A DNA stretch of 64,000 nt from Cichorium intybus (taxonomy: Eukaryota; Streptophyta; Magnoliopsida; Asterales; Asteraceae): the NCBI GenBank assembly GCA_023525715.1, contig JAKNSD010000060.1, positions 377,001-441,000 of the forward strand, read 5' to 3'. Under the pieces are notes generated by a model. That model did no database searches. It had not been told where the DNA came from and saw only the letters and a list, made by a program, of their open reading frames with translations. Shown one piece after another: positions 34,920 to 50,165 of the stretch; the first letter of the stretch is position 1, and each line of letters begins with the position of its first letter. A program made the position numbers and the translations under genes.

Positions 34920-35871
34920 CTTGACAAACAAACAATCTAACGGTTAGTGTTGTAAACTAATATTGAATCGTTAGTAAAATCAAATACGAGCAGATCAACA
35001 AATAATATTGAGAATTAAATGTTAATTCATCACAAATAACAAATCCATTTATTATTATTTAATAATTGAATATCATCTGGAAATCATATTGACCATTTAA
35101 TATTAGATCTGATTATAAGAAAGGTAGAAGGAACGTGTCTCATTGTCAAACGAATTAAAAAACGAAATTAAAACCCACTTGAAGATCGTAGATTCTTGAC
35201 TTGTAAAACTGTACGAAGAACTCATATCTTTAAAGGTTTTGGGGTCGTTCAATGGTTGTAAGTTTCAACATAAAACCCCAAGATTTAGTGCAGATTATCT
35301 TTCATTCCAATAACTACGAAAGAATCAATAAATGCAAGGTGAATACTTGAAAACTCTTAAGAATTGGAAATGCTTGCTTGCAAGTCGCACAGAGAGAAGA
35401 AGAAGAGGAAATATAGATTTTTTTGGTGTTGTATACGGCTCCTAGATGCATGTATTTATACTGGTGGTAACCCTAGGAGACTCCAAAAAAACGTAATTTG
35501 TGATGACAACCCTATTACGACTCGCTACGTGTCATGCGAAGTCGATCCTTATCCGCGACGACTTTCTCCCCAAGCAACCTGTTTTGGATGCCTCTAGAAG
35601 CTTCTAAAACCTTATCAATGACGTCAACTTGTTGTAAACTCTAACCGGGGTCGGTCCAACCTATATTGACCTAAACCTTGTTAAAAATAAAAGCTACTCA
35701 GCTCCTAGCGACATGCGAGCCGCAAAGTGTACCTAAATCACGCCATAACACGAACCTCGCGTCTTGCATATCCACAGTCTGACTCAACGTGCATGCGGGC
35801 TTCATACATCCCTTGACCTACTAAAGCATTCAAAGGCTTAAGGCAATGAAATCAAGATATACTCACCAACA
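34920..35871 (-). repeat. Probable 5' LTR of the copia fragment
   Basis: The minus strand starts TGTTGGTGAGTATATCTTGA at 35871 and leads toward the gag start at 34865. A TATA box, AGTATAAATACATGC, lies at about 35449-35463 on the minus strand. The LTR 3' end and PBS are not sharply readable, and no second LTR is visible. Confidence 0.5.
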
Positions 35872-36665
35872 ATTCTTTCTCTCACCTACATGAGATAATG
35901 GAAAACTTTCCAACTTGCACTTAACTTATTAAATTTCCAACATAAGTTCTTGGAAAATTTTGGCTCATATTGTTAGAGTTTTTTTTTAATAATGATTTTT
36001 TTACTATTGCTTTTGCTAATAGAAGCTTTTAAAGAGAGCTTGTTCAATAAAAAAAGGTTACTGTTCACACAATTAATAAAGAAACATATTGCTGGAAAAA
36101 TAATAAAATTATATAAAACCAAAATTAATAGACCTCATAAATAAGTTCATGAAAAACTCCAATGGCGAATCTAGGATTAAAACCCACGTGTGTCCAATTA
36201 AATTAAAGTGATAAAATGAACGAGTTGAAAAAGTCGGTCAAATTGTAAATAAACCAAGTTAATCAAATTGTAAACACCTAATAACGCTGAAATAAAAAAT
36301 AATATATTCCTAGTTGTCAATCAACATGAGTAAACCAAGTTATTGTAAACAACTAAAGATACATACAAATGTTAGAAAGGCACAAAATATATGATTGAAC
36401 AATAAAAATTAAACATTAGGATTTGTGACAGAAAAATTAAATACATTAATTATTAACTATCAAACTCAAGTTTGTCTAAGTTTTTTTATTATAAATTATA
36501 GATAAAGTTTATAAGTATAAAATATAAGAATTAATAATACTATAAAACTATATATAAATTACTAAACAGAAATAAAATTATAGTTTATAAGACAAATTTT
36601 TACCGACTCCAATTTGACCCCAAGGCCTAAACAACGAGTACTCTCTCTACACACTACTAGCCACA
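35872..36665. other. Unassigned AT-rich DNA
   Basis: No gene or recognisable repeat. Confidence 0.5.
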
Positions 36666-36673
36666 ATGACACT

Positions 36674-37374
36674 TAGGGCTGTAAACGAACTGAACGTTCA
36701 GCGAACCGTTCGTGATTTGTTCGGCGGGAAGTTCGTTTATGTTCGTTTATTTAGTAAATGAACGAACATGAACAAGATTGTTTGTTCGTTTAGTTTAACG
36801 AACGAACATGAACATTGATGTTGTTCGTTCATTTACGTTCATGAACGTTCGTTTACGTTCGTTCATTAACGTTCGTTTATATGCGTTCGTTTATATTCGC
36901 GTGGGTGTAGAAGATACTTGATGTGATGAAGCTAAAGGTCAAAGTCATGCATGTTTTTGTATTACAGAAGATATATGAAAAAAAAGACTATATTTTAAGG
37001 ACGTTTTGATGTTTTTATATCGTAGGATTTGCTATAATACATGTATTTACGTATGGTTTAGTGTTTGGATGCTAATGGTCGTTTATCAATATCTATCTTC
37101 ATTTAGGTTGCTTTTCATATTCATTTGTTTATGTTCATTTATGTTTGTTTACGTCCATTCATTTCCGTTTGTTATGTTCGTTTATTTATGTTCGTTTAGA
37201 ACCTTAATGAACGAACATAAACGAACATGAACAAATGAATATTTTAACGAACAAACATGAACAAGGAAATTCGTACGTTTATGCGTTCGTGTTCGTTCAT
37301 TTGTTCAGTTAAACTTAAACGAACGAACATGATCATGCCTCCGTTCGTGTTCGTTCGGTTAGTTTACAGCCCTA
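36674..37374. mobile_element. hAT-like non-autonomous element with perfect 8-bp duplication
   Basis: The 701-bp element has ends TAGGGCTGTAAACGAACTGA and AGTTTACAGCCCTA. ATGACACT lies on both sides (36666-36673 and 37375-37382). The interior is built from short repeats of GAACGAACATGAAC and its complement GTTCGTTTA, so it can fold on itself. No transposase is present. The reading frame at 37006-37230 is an artefact of these repeats. Confidence 0.85.
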
Positions 37375-37382
37375 ATGACACT

Positions 37383-38342
37383 TCTGCTTTTCTGTGATTC
37401 AACAAAAATTATAATATTAAACCCTCACCTCCTATCACCTCACCTTATCACCATTTTCTACTTTTCTATACTTCCACACTTGTCTTTTAATCTCCTTTAT
37501 CATCTAAATATTACATACTTCAGTTTCTAAAAACAATAACTAAAGAAAGAAGTAACGTACCAGTAATTCAGTATTCAAGATTCTAGGTTCAAGAATCAAG
37601 AACAAAGGAGATTTGGAGACGGAGACGAAGGATTGAGTAGTAGAGACGCATAAGGCGGAGGAAAAGGGAATAGGGCGGTGGAGCCGTGCAGGTCAGAGAT
37701 AGATGATGGATCCGTCGCCAGATATGGGAATAGTGGAGCGGCGGCGGCCGTTTGCAAAGAAAACTTCAAAGACGTATTTACTTTTTGTTTTCAAAGTTTA
37801 TTTGGTTTTTTTACTTCTTTTCTATCCCACTCTCCTTTTTCTATCTTATTTCAATATTTGACAAACTTAAAAATAAAAAATCATAAGATATTATTATGAT
37901 AACAAGTAACTATTATAAACATTATCTACAAAGGAGATCTATTTATTTTTATTAACGAACCTCCGAAGATCCATGTATTTTAGTTAACCAACCACTTGCT
38001 AATTTGATAATTTTTTCCCATTTTTTCGGATCAAAATAGTAAATCAATTTTCAATGTACGTGATGTGGGGGCGTCACCTTAAAGCTCTTGCCTCTTGGGT
38101 GTCCATCTAGTAAAAAATCAGGTGTTAATTTGAATATTACTACTTAATCTGTAAAAAAAATTTCAAAACAAAGGGTGTCCATGGACACCCTTACAGAATA
38201 TGTAGGATCGTCCTTGAAAAACTCTCCTATTATCATATGAATATATGTCGAGGTTTTTAGGATTTTATATTGTGATGAGATGTTATGAATAAAGTCAATC
38301 AAAAAAAAGAATTCTTTTATGGTAGATGCTTGAATACACATT
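37383..38342. other. Unassigned DNA with a short GC-rich patch
   Basis: At about 37610-37770 there is a GC-rich purine-heavy patch (GAGCGGCGGCGGCCG) that might be a remnant of a 5' UTR or first exon. No protein family is recognisable. Direct or inverted GGGTGTCCAT motifs occur near 38096 and 38173. Confidence 0.4.
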
Positions 38343-38714
38343 TGATATAGAGGAAGATGAAACTTGTAGGAATGATGACGTTGAGTTGGATTTATGGTAG
38401 AGCTTTGTTGGATAGGATACCAAATGCAGCTATGAGAAAATTATTGGGAGGACACAGATCACCAAAAAATTGAAAGAATAACGATGAGATGGTATGAACA
38501 CATCCAAATGAGACTACCTTCAACGAAAATAATTATAAAGTCAATGATAATTGATGAAGAATTAAAGATGCTTTATAATTTGTCATGTTTGCATATGTTG
38601 GTGATCATATATTTGACTCGGTCATTCTACATTTGAGACATGACTAGAGTCTAGAGACATCCATATATTCTATCTCATTCTAACTGAATGTATCTGGGTC
38701 TCTTGTCGTTGTTG
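38343..38714 (+). pseudogene. LINE reverse-transcriptase C-terminal fragment
   Basis: The sequence reads approximately MMTLSWIYGRALLDRIPNAA, then MRKLLG, then after a break RWYEHIQM. This matches the region downstream of the RT core in plant non-LTR elements (ML-RWM-G-T--DRI-N). It ends with CTGGGTCTCTTGTCGTTGTTGTATATA, typical of the 3' end of such pseudogenes. Stops and frameshifts are frequent. Confidence 0.65.
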
Positions 38715-38722
38715 TATATAGT

Positions 38723-40007
38723 CAGGCCCGGCCCAAAAGGGGTTCAACTGGTGCATTTGAACAGGGCCCATATTCTATCAGGGCCCAAAATTTTAAAATC
38801 CTATGATATATACTTATATTAGTCTGGCCCAAATTCCAACCTCACAACCTAACGGCGGTAAAAAGCTACGTGAAATCTGAAATCGTAAGAGCGGGAATCA
38901 GTGCATGAATGTCATAACCATTATTAGCTCTACCTACCAATCTCGGTAATCGGTGGTCAATCTCGAAAAATCAGGAACAAAAATATTGATTTTCTGCAAT
39001 GGTACATTCAATTCTCAAATATATATTCAAGGTTAGAATGGTTTTTCGTTCTTTCTCTCTTTCTCGGTTTTCTGATTCCGATTGGCGATAGCAAATTAGC
39101 AATAATCCAATCTGATTCAATTGAATCAATTGGCTCTTTATTCTTTGATTCTTGATTTCTTTCTCATCTTTTGATTCTCTTACCCGATATTGTTCCAACT
39201 TTTAAAAACTGATGAAAGCACCGTTTAGTTTACAGTTCGAAAAATAATCATTTGATAGTTAATATATTTTTGAAAAAAATTCAAATTTCATGAATTAGGG
39301 TTTATCGGTGTAGCGGGATTGTGGTTTTCATCCACAAAAGGTTTGATGAATTTGTTCTTTGTAATGTGGATGTATATTATTTTTTTGGATAGCTTAAAGA
39401 ATATTTTGTCGTTAGTTGAATAGAAGTCATATTTTTGTTTCCGATTTGGATTTTTATTAGCCGACACGTTGGTAAATCTTGAGTTATGGTTTATTGTGAT
39501 AAATACATGACATATAGCTTTTGGTATCATATGATGTTTACTTATTCTACAATATGGTTTTGGATGTGTTAAAGATGGATGTATTGTTAGGATTTTCCTA
39601 TCAAAATGGCTATATGATTATATAACAATCAGTGTACTCTAGTGTTATTAGTATTTAGTTGTATATAAAGAGAATCTAAGTAATTTTAGAATTAAATTTT
39701 GTTTACTGTTAAACATTGTCTCGGAATGAAATTACTTTACACCTTGCTTTATGTGATTATGAATTCTTTATTATATTAGAATATACAAACATAGAATATG
39801 AGTAATTTTAGAATAAAATTTTAGGATTTTCTGAAATTGAAATTGATTTACGGTTTCACAGTTTTTAATTTTGTAGTTATGTTTTTCTTTCGGATTTTCA
39901 TTTTGGTTCATTGATTTACAAAGGATGCATAATTGTAGAATTTGCAACTTTTGGGGCCTACATTTATCAAATTGCACAGAGACTTCAAAATCTCTCGGCC
40001 GGCCCTG
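38723..40007. mobile_element. hAT-like non-autonomous element (CAGGSCCGGCC ends), 1.29 kb
   Basis: It starts CAGGCCCGGCCCAAAAGG and ends with the inverse, GGCCGGCCCTG. TATATAGT lies on both sides (38715-38722 and 40008-40015), a perfect 8-bp duplication. The interior is AT-rich with no recognisable transposase. It landed at the 3' terminus of the LINE fragment. Confidence 0.85.
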
Positions 40008-40015
40008 TATATAGT

Positions 40016-41780
<1,765 letters not shown>

Positions 41781-41782
41781 TA

Positions 41783-41878
<96 letters not shown>
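41783..41878. repeat. Compound (TG)n(TA)n microsatellite
   Basis: A short TG tract followed by about 42 TA units, lying between two different hairpins. Confidence 0.95.
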
Positions 41879-42189
<311 letters not shown>

Positions 42190-42540
42190 TGTGATGTATG
42201 CAGATGAGAAGTCATGTGACTTTAACAACTAGTGAATTGATAATAGGAAAAAGAGTAAATTACAGTTTTGGTCCTTGTGGTTTGCCCCATTTTTCACATT
42301 AGCCTTTGAATTCGAAATCCCATGTTCTTGCCCTCATGGTTTGCTTTAACTTTCATTATTGGTCCCTGACTAACTTGTCCGTCTATATTCCTTCGTTAAT
42401 AAAAAACTCGTGCAAGGCACATGAGGGCAAAATCGTCCATTCATTTTAGCTAATGTACGTCACTCTCCCAAATATAAGAACAACAATCTTCTTCCTTATA
42501 TCAAACCGTATCAGAAGCGAAGAAGCAATAACAGAATAAA

Positions 42541-42780
42541 ATGGTGATATGCCGATGTGGGAGTGTAGCTAATATGTCAACTTCATGGACGAACCTCAAC
42601 CCTGGGAGGAGGTTCTGGAGGTGCAGCAGCTGTGGTTTTGTAGGTTGGTTTGACCCGCCAATATGTCGCTGTTCGATCATGATTATACATGGTTTGATCC
42701 AAACAAAGAGGAATCTTTTGGATATGGTTTCACGACTTGAATACAAGCTTCTGTCTGCAGGGAAGTATAAGTTTATGTAA
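42541..42780 (+). CDS. GRF-type zinc-finger protein carried by a MULE
   Basis: A 79-residue intact frame. Residues 4-44 form a GRF zinc finger: CRCG, then TSWTNLNPGRRFWRC, then CGFVGWFDPP and CRC. The conserved Asn-Pro-Gly-Arg-Arg-Phe core and the Cys ligands are present. A short amphipathic segment (LLDMVSRLEYKLLSA) follows. GRF fingers bind single-stranded nucleic acid in proteins such as TOP3A and APE2; small plant proteins of this shape are common and mostly uncharacterised. The ATG lies about 100 bp inside the left inverted repeat, which would have to supply the promoter. Whether it serves the transposon or was captured cannot be told from sequence. Confidence 0.72.
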   Translation: MVICRCGSVANMSTSWTNLNPGRRFWRCSSCGFVGWFDPPICRCSIMIIHGLIQTKRNLLDMVSRLEYKLLSAGKYKFM

Positions 42781-43563
42781 ATCGCTTCTTAGGTCTTGTT
42801 CCTTTTTATGTATTTCTCACTTATTAAGGGTCGGGTAATAAGGGTTGCATTAGCTATGTTTGTTGAATTGGTTGTAATTTTCTGTAATGGTCTCTTTTGA
42901 ACAAGCAATGTTATGTTCAATGTCACTTGGTGTGTTATCTTTAAGTTGCAATGGAAATTTATTGTTATGGTGTTATACGTATATGCATTTTGAAGTTGGG
43001 AAATTTGTTATATAATCGGTAAATTTGTCACAGTAGGTGTAGGCAAAATTGTGACCTTCGGTGTAGTATTTTGCTGATGTTGGGAAATTGGTTTGTGTGA
43101 TTTATGCACCTTGCAGGTGAATGAAGTTCATGCATCCACCCAAAAACTTTGAAAAGTAAGTAAGTGGTTTATAACAAGCATACCAAAATTACACATAACA
43201 TAAACATTAGTCAACAGTTATAACATTTCACCAACAAAAATAGGTTGATATTACGAAAACTTTTAGACAATAATAAGTGGTTCATAGGCATACTACATGT
43301 TAAACTTAATGGTTACAGAATAGATGATCAAAACATAACTATCCCATATGCATAACATTTAGAGCAACACAAAAACGTGCATACAACATAATCCACATGT
43401 ATAAGTATCCGATAAGCATGACCATTTGACCAACACGAATGGTGCTTACAACCTATGCCAAAAACTACAAATGTCAATATATAATTGTCTCACAGATGAA
43501 ATTGAAAAATGTCTTACACATCAAACGCATTCATTACCATAACTTATGACCTATATCATCACT

Positions 43564-44480
43564 TCATCTCAAACTTGACCTCCTCCACTCCCCCAGCCCG
43601 ACTTCCATGTTGTGGTTCCCCTTGTTGTCCCTTGCAGGTTCTTCAGTTGTGTCCTTTGTTGTGACACTTGGTTTAGGTAATTGTAATAAACTTACTTGAC
43701 AACTTCCATGAATCTCCTCAACAGTACGATCCACCACACTAGAAAATTCGTCCATGTCCACTTTAGTGTCTTCATGAACCCTATCCTCGTCTAACAAATA
43801 CTCTTCATCTGAATAACTGTCATAGTCGTTAGCGTTCATTCCCTGTCCCCCTGTTTCAACCACATTCTAAACAATGTCATCCCCGTCCACATTTAAATAC
43901 AAGTCTAATTAATCTACATTGTTTGAAGAAATCATACCAGGTAATGGGTTCTGGTAAGGAACAACAGATTTTGTATTTGGGTCTTGATCCTCAACATATA
44001 GGAATTGGTAGTCCTCCACCGGTAAATTAAGATGGAAATGTAATTCTCTGCTAAATTTGGAACTTCCATTAGATCCCCTGTTGCTCCTGTGATTTTTCGA
44101 TGACCGGTCTTCTTGGATTTCTTCAATAACCACGTGTAATGGAGACATGAAATATCAGGTACATTCATACCCCCATTTTCTACATACACCTTTATCGGCT
44201 TTGATATTTTCAAGTACCTACTTAAGTTATACACATCACTGTCACCTCGTAGGGGCAAAAGCCTGTAATCCAGTCCAATATCAGGTCGGCAAAAATGGTA
44301 GAACATTATTTCAAAGATAGGGAGTCCAAGTTGTAGTATCATTGCATTAAGTTCAGGAATGGAGAAGTTGTCTATGTCGACGTTATCAACAAAGGAAATA
44401 TTCCCTTTATGGTACTTACGATTAGGACTTAAGGTAAACTCACTGCTATGATGTATTTCAACGGAAAACAGATTCTCCAT
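43564..44480 (-). pseudogene. MULE transposase N-terminus with PB1-like domain (frameshifted, truncated)
   Basis: The frame starting at 44480 reads MENLFSVEIHHSSEFTLSPN and continues to about residue 110 with the features of the PB1-like domain found at the N-terminus of plant MuDR-type transposases. Near 44150 the protein continues in another frame (VVIEEIQEDRSSKN to ISSNNVD), showing a frameshift. A further acidic piece (SYSDEEYLLDEDRVHEDTKV) lies at 43564-43863. This acidic linker normally precedes the DNA-binding, MULE (DDE) and SWIM domains, none of which is present. The element therefore cannot move by itself. Confidence 0.75.
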
Positions 44481-45046
44481 ACCTCCTACAAAATGACATA
44501 CACGAGCTAATATTAGGTTAAACTTAAACTTACAGACGAAGTTACCGAGGAATCAGACGGAGACAATCACTCACTGTATACATCATTGACATTCACTTGA
44601 GCCATGATCGGACGCACATTCCACATACTTGCTTCAGTAGAGTCTTCAAATAAGTGATTTTGAGAGTGACGATCGATATTCCGTTGATGTTCGTAAGGAT
44701 GAAGACGAGAAAACTTGTAAACTGCAACTCCACTTCGCTTCTTGTTCTAGTTATATTTTTGAACTATACTTCATAATAAAGATGGACGATTTTGCCCTCA
44801 TGTGCCTTGCACGAGTTATGGGTTAACAGACGAATATGAACGACCAAGTTAGTCAAGGACAAATAATGAAAGTTAAAGCAAACCACGAGGGCAAAAACGT
44901 GGGATTTCGAATTCGGGAGCTAATGCGAAGAATAAGGCAAACCACATGGACCAAAACTGTAATTTACTCTAGGAAAAAATGACTTTTATTTATCGAAATT
45001 AAATATAATGATTAAATTTGTCAAGAACTTAATCATTTCTATTGCC

Positions 45047-45069
45047 NNNNNNNNNNNNNNNNNNNNNNN
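45047..45069. other. Assembly gap (23 N)
   Basis: A run of 23 undetermined bases just before a compound microsatellite. True length is unknown. Confidence 0.99.
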
Positions 45070-45160
45070 TGAATTGTAAGTAACATGAGCAAGTTTTCTA
45101 GTATACTATAACATTCTATATTGCATTTGAATCTTTCGCTTATAAAATAATAAAAGTAAA

Positions 45161-46592
<1,432 letters not shown>

Positions 46593-46598
46593 TCACTC

Positions 46599-46619
46599 TT
46601 TCTCTATCTCTCTCTCTCA

Positions 46620-46686
<67 letters not shown>
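46599..46686. repeat. Compound (CT)n(TA)n microsatellite
   Basis: CT-rich sequence to about 46630, then about 28 TA units. Confidence 0.93.
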
Positions 46687-46688
<2 letters not shown>

Positions 46689-47114
46689 TTCAGACGAGAA
46701 AGTAAAAAATATTGAGAATGCGAGAGCAAATACGCTAAAAATTATAATGATTAATTAAAAATAAATGACAAATATGTTATTATGTCTATTAATTTCATAA
46801 TTAAAACAAACAAATATCATAAACAATATTTATCATCTTCATTTATCATTATATATTCAACCTAAATATTGGATCGTAGCTTTTTATCTCTATAAATCTT
46901 TCTTTAATTTTCATGAATCATCATTAAACCTTTTATAATCATTCGCATATCTTCAATCGAACCTTCACAACATGATTTGATGTTCATCGATTATCAAACA
47001 TTCATCAACATCAAATAACATTCAACAATCAAATACTCATCTACGTTTTTAGGTGAATCATTTGTGTTTCTGGTATATCAATGTGGCAAACGTATTTTTG
47101 GGCTTACAAATCTT
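46687..47114. other. Unassigned AT-rich DNA
   Basis: The sequence right after the (TA)n tract could be the start of another hairpin family, but I found no inverted partner. Confidence 0.4.
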
Positions 47115-47560
47115 GAGTAGGCATGGAAACATGTCGTGTCATGTTTTGTTTGTGCCGGGATGAAATTCAAACATGTTGATAGATATTGCTCTAGCCCGGC
47201 CCATTTATTATCGTGTGGTATCGTATCAACCTGTTTATTTTCGTGTCAAGTTTAGGATCTAGGGTTTACACCTTGTAAATTTATAGTCTCATGTTTATTC
47301 TCAATATGTTTAGAGTAGCAAAGTCATAGTGAGGGAGAGTGGTCGAATTGTATTGTGAATCATCGCCTACTAAATGATTAGCATATGCTTTGTGGATGGC
47401 AATGCATTCACATATGATTAGGGGGAATGTGTATTACTAAAAGCTTACCATTATCTATACAGTTTCTAAAAGCTATCGTTGTTCTACACAAGTGGAATAT
47501 ATTGGTTTTAATGTTCAAAAAACATAAAAAGTAAACTGCGTTGTTGTTTGCATGTGAACC
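47115..47560. mobile_element. Partial copy of the hAT-like family seen at 32363-33027
   Basis: Blocks such as TAGGGTTTACACCTTGTAAAT correspond to TAGGGTTTATACTTTGTAAAT at about 32480. The order of further blocks (AGAGTGGTCGAATTG, ATCATCGCCTACTAAATG) is the same. The ends are worn and no target duplication is visible. Confidence 0.5.
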
Positions 47561-47730
47561 AACGAGGTTACACACAAATATATAATAACATTTATAGTGT
47601 ATAAGTACTTATTATTTAACAACTATTAATAAATAAGAACTAAAAGTTAGCTTGCTTTTAATTAAATAATAAAATAAATAAGCAAGTATTTATTTATTTA
47701 TTTATTAAAAAAGTTTCATAATTGATTTTG

Positions 47731-47975
47731 TGTAAGACCCGTTTCCAGGTAAACCTCTTTTATAATGTTTAAGTATTGAATTTGGGTTGTAAGGGCAGAT
47801 AGTGGCGCTAACTCTAGTGTTAGCGACGCTATTGAGCGTGGATGCACGTATGCAGGAAGCTTATGATAGCAATAATACCCGCCGCAAATGCACAAAACAC
47901 TAGATCTCAGGCTTTGGGCCATAATTAATGATTTTAAACCTTATGGGCCGTCATTTCACCTTATGCAACCTCTAG

Positions 47976-48060
<85 letters not shown>

Positions 48061-48580
48061 AAAACCCTAGCCTCATTGCGGTGATTTTGGCTCCATGACT
48101 CATATTGGAAGGTTGCTTGAGGAAGAATAAGAAGGGTGGTGGTGCAAGGAAGCTTTCTTCAAGAGGGAATCAGCAAGATCTACACTCTCTGGACCTGGAT
48201 AAGCTTAAAGTCGCCACCTTTTGTGTTTTGAAGCCTTATCTTGTTGCATGAGTGACTATTTATGGATTTTTGGTCCCTTTGTTGCTTGGTCTGGAGCTTT
48301 GAGTATGATTTGAGAGTGAGCCAAACTCCCTTGAGTGATTTGCATGGTGGCTTTGGTTAGTTTCAAGCTTTTGAACTTAGGTTTTAAGATTTGGACATGC
48401 ATGACTATAAATGTGGCAACTTTATGGATCTATGGTCGTTTTGGATGAGTTCTGGAAGGGATTTATCCTTGGCTGAATGGATTAAGTGATTAATGGAGTT
48501 TTGGAAAGGTTCTTAGTTAGCATGGTCGCTATATTATGGAGATAGTGACGCTAATTGTCGCGATGACCTGACCTGATCGA
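47731..48580 (+). repeat. Truncated LTR of the Tekay-like chromovirus family
   Basis: It starts TGTAAGACCC, has the TTAGCGACGCTA motif and shares blocks such as GAGAGTGAGCCAAACTCCCT and GGCTGAATGGATTAAG with 17976-19677. It breaks off at about 48580, where sequence in the opposite orientation begins. A (TA)n tract occupies the expected TATA position. Confidence 0.75.
47979..48057. repeat. (TA)n microsatellite at the LTR core promoter
   Basis: About 39 TA units immediately upstream of CTCAAAACCCTAG. The sister LTR has CACTTATAAGGG..GGAACCCTAGG at this position. Confidence 0.93.
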
Positions 48581-49536
48581 TTTGGGGAAGTCTCGGGGGG
48601 TTTTCTAGGGTTTTTGAAAGAAAAGAATCGAGATTTTTTCCCCAAATGACCAAAATCGACTTTATAAAAAGCATACCTGCGACGTTAGCGTCATTAACCT
48701 TAAGGGGTTAGCGTCGCTAATATGGCCAGACCCAAAATTTCTTTCACACAGCTTGAACCACTCAGCTCCACACTCAGGTTAAGCTAACTTAACTTAGCTT
48801 GAGCTGACCTAATTCTGTTTAAACTTCAAAATTAGCAACCTACATTCAAATGGTGTTAATATCTCATAGTTTTTGTAACACCTAGTTTCAACACAGAGTA
48901 CACCCAAAAATTTTCATTTTTACAACATAAATATTACATTTGGATACTCGTGTGCTCTGGATACTACAAGAAGTTATCACCAAGAATCGTCCCACGATCC
49001 GAGCCGGGTGCTACAACTACTAACCTGCACACAACACAACACACATACGTAAGCTACAAAGCTTAGTAAGCAACAATAAAAAGACATGAATAACTTATTT
49101 ATAATATAATACATCGCCCAACTCGTGGGTGTAGTTATTCCCTGCAACAACTTATAAGTACTTGTTAATATAAACATATTAGACCAGCTATACTTCATTG
49201 TCAATTACTAGAAGTACTCTTTATATAGTCACACATGTATCTCCCGACACCTAAAATACTAGATAAACAAGCATGGTGTATTACAGGTAACACAAGTATA
49301 CACTTAACTGATAACTCGATACCACTACACGGTATTCTGTCACACTGACTTCCAACATGGAATCCTCCACTCTACAACTTTTCTGATCGTAAGCCATAAG
49401 GACTTTATATATATTTTCTCCTCAACCTCTACGGTTTCGAGTCACTAAGACTCACCACTACCCCAATTGTAGTATGAGCACAAAAGCTCTAACCACATAT
49501 GTTAGGCAGTTAAGCCCAACCTCCTAGCCACGAAGG

Positions 49537-49540
<4 letters not shown>

Positions 49541-49613
<73 letters not shown>
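49541..49613. repeat. Compound (TA)n(CA)n microsatellite
   Basis: About 32 TA units followed by a few CA units, next to the minisatellite inside the solo LTR. Confidence 0.93.
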
Positions 49614-49614
<1 letters not shown>

Positions 49615-49885
49615 TTGGGTCATTAAGTCTAAACTCTTAGACACAAACGCCGTATATGTCAGACAATTAAGTCCAACCTCCTAGCCACAAAGGCCGTATG
49701 ATTTGGATATCAAATCTAATCTCCTAGCCACAAAGGCTGTATATTTGGACACTGAGTCTAATCTCCTAGGCACAAAGGCCGAATATTTGGAAACGGAGTC
49801 CAACCTCCTAGCCACAGAGGTTGTATATTTAGATATCAAATCCAATCTCCTAGCTACAGACGCCGTATATTTGGAACTGTACAGG
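49614..49885. repeat. LTR minisatellite, about 46-bp units
   Basis: About six units of the type TCCAACCTCCTAGCCACAAA-GGCCGTATATTTGGA. Periodic open frames on both strands follow from the repeat and do not indicate genes. Confidence 0.85.
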
Positions 49886-50165
49886 TCCTCCCTCAACCAC
49901 TAAGGCCTGCATGAACCGTACAAGTTCTCACAACATATATTGGGTAATTACACCCCATCACTTGGTCACAAAGGATCAACATTATGACTATAAAGTACTC
50001 GTACATAACAGTCATACAACAACCTCTGACACTTCTAACTCTGTACCATTCTACATAATGACATGTAAATACAAGACGTCTATCACGTAAACGTCCAACT
50101 TACTCCAGGTGGCATGTAAAGTATTCATTATACATCTACTTAACTCTAGAGTATTATCTTGTATA

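Larger units (their letters stand above)
42253..44969. mobile_element. MULE-type element with two convergent ORFs
   Basis: A 2.72-kb element with inverted repeats of about 190 bp: GAGTAAATTACAGTTTTGGT at the left, its complement at the right, and shared inner blocks such as CTCGTGCAAGGCACATGAGG. The 9-bp sequence taggaaaaa flanks both ends (42244-42252 and 44970-44978). A GRF zinc-finger ORF reads inward from the left. A PB1-like transposase N-terminus reads inward from the right on the minus strand. The catalytic part of the transposase is missing. The outermost bases, GAGTAAATT-CA, are shared with the Pack-MULE at 3091-5062. Confidence 0.87.

Noticed and set aside
35364..35597. 77-codon plus-strand frame
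   Set aside because: Lies across the probable copia LTR on the opposite strand and has no protein similarity.
49614..49885. CRISPR-like array
   Set aside because: The repeats are contiguous degenerate minisatellite units without unique spacers, in a plant LTR.
49681..49896. Protein with a periodic SKYTA-VARRLD repeat
   Set aside because: Translation of the 46-bp minisatellite inside a solo LTR; open frames on both strands show it is a repeat effect.
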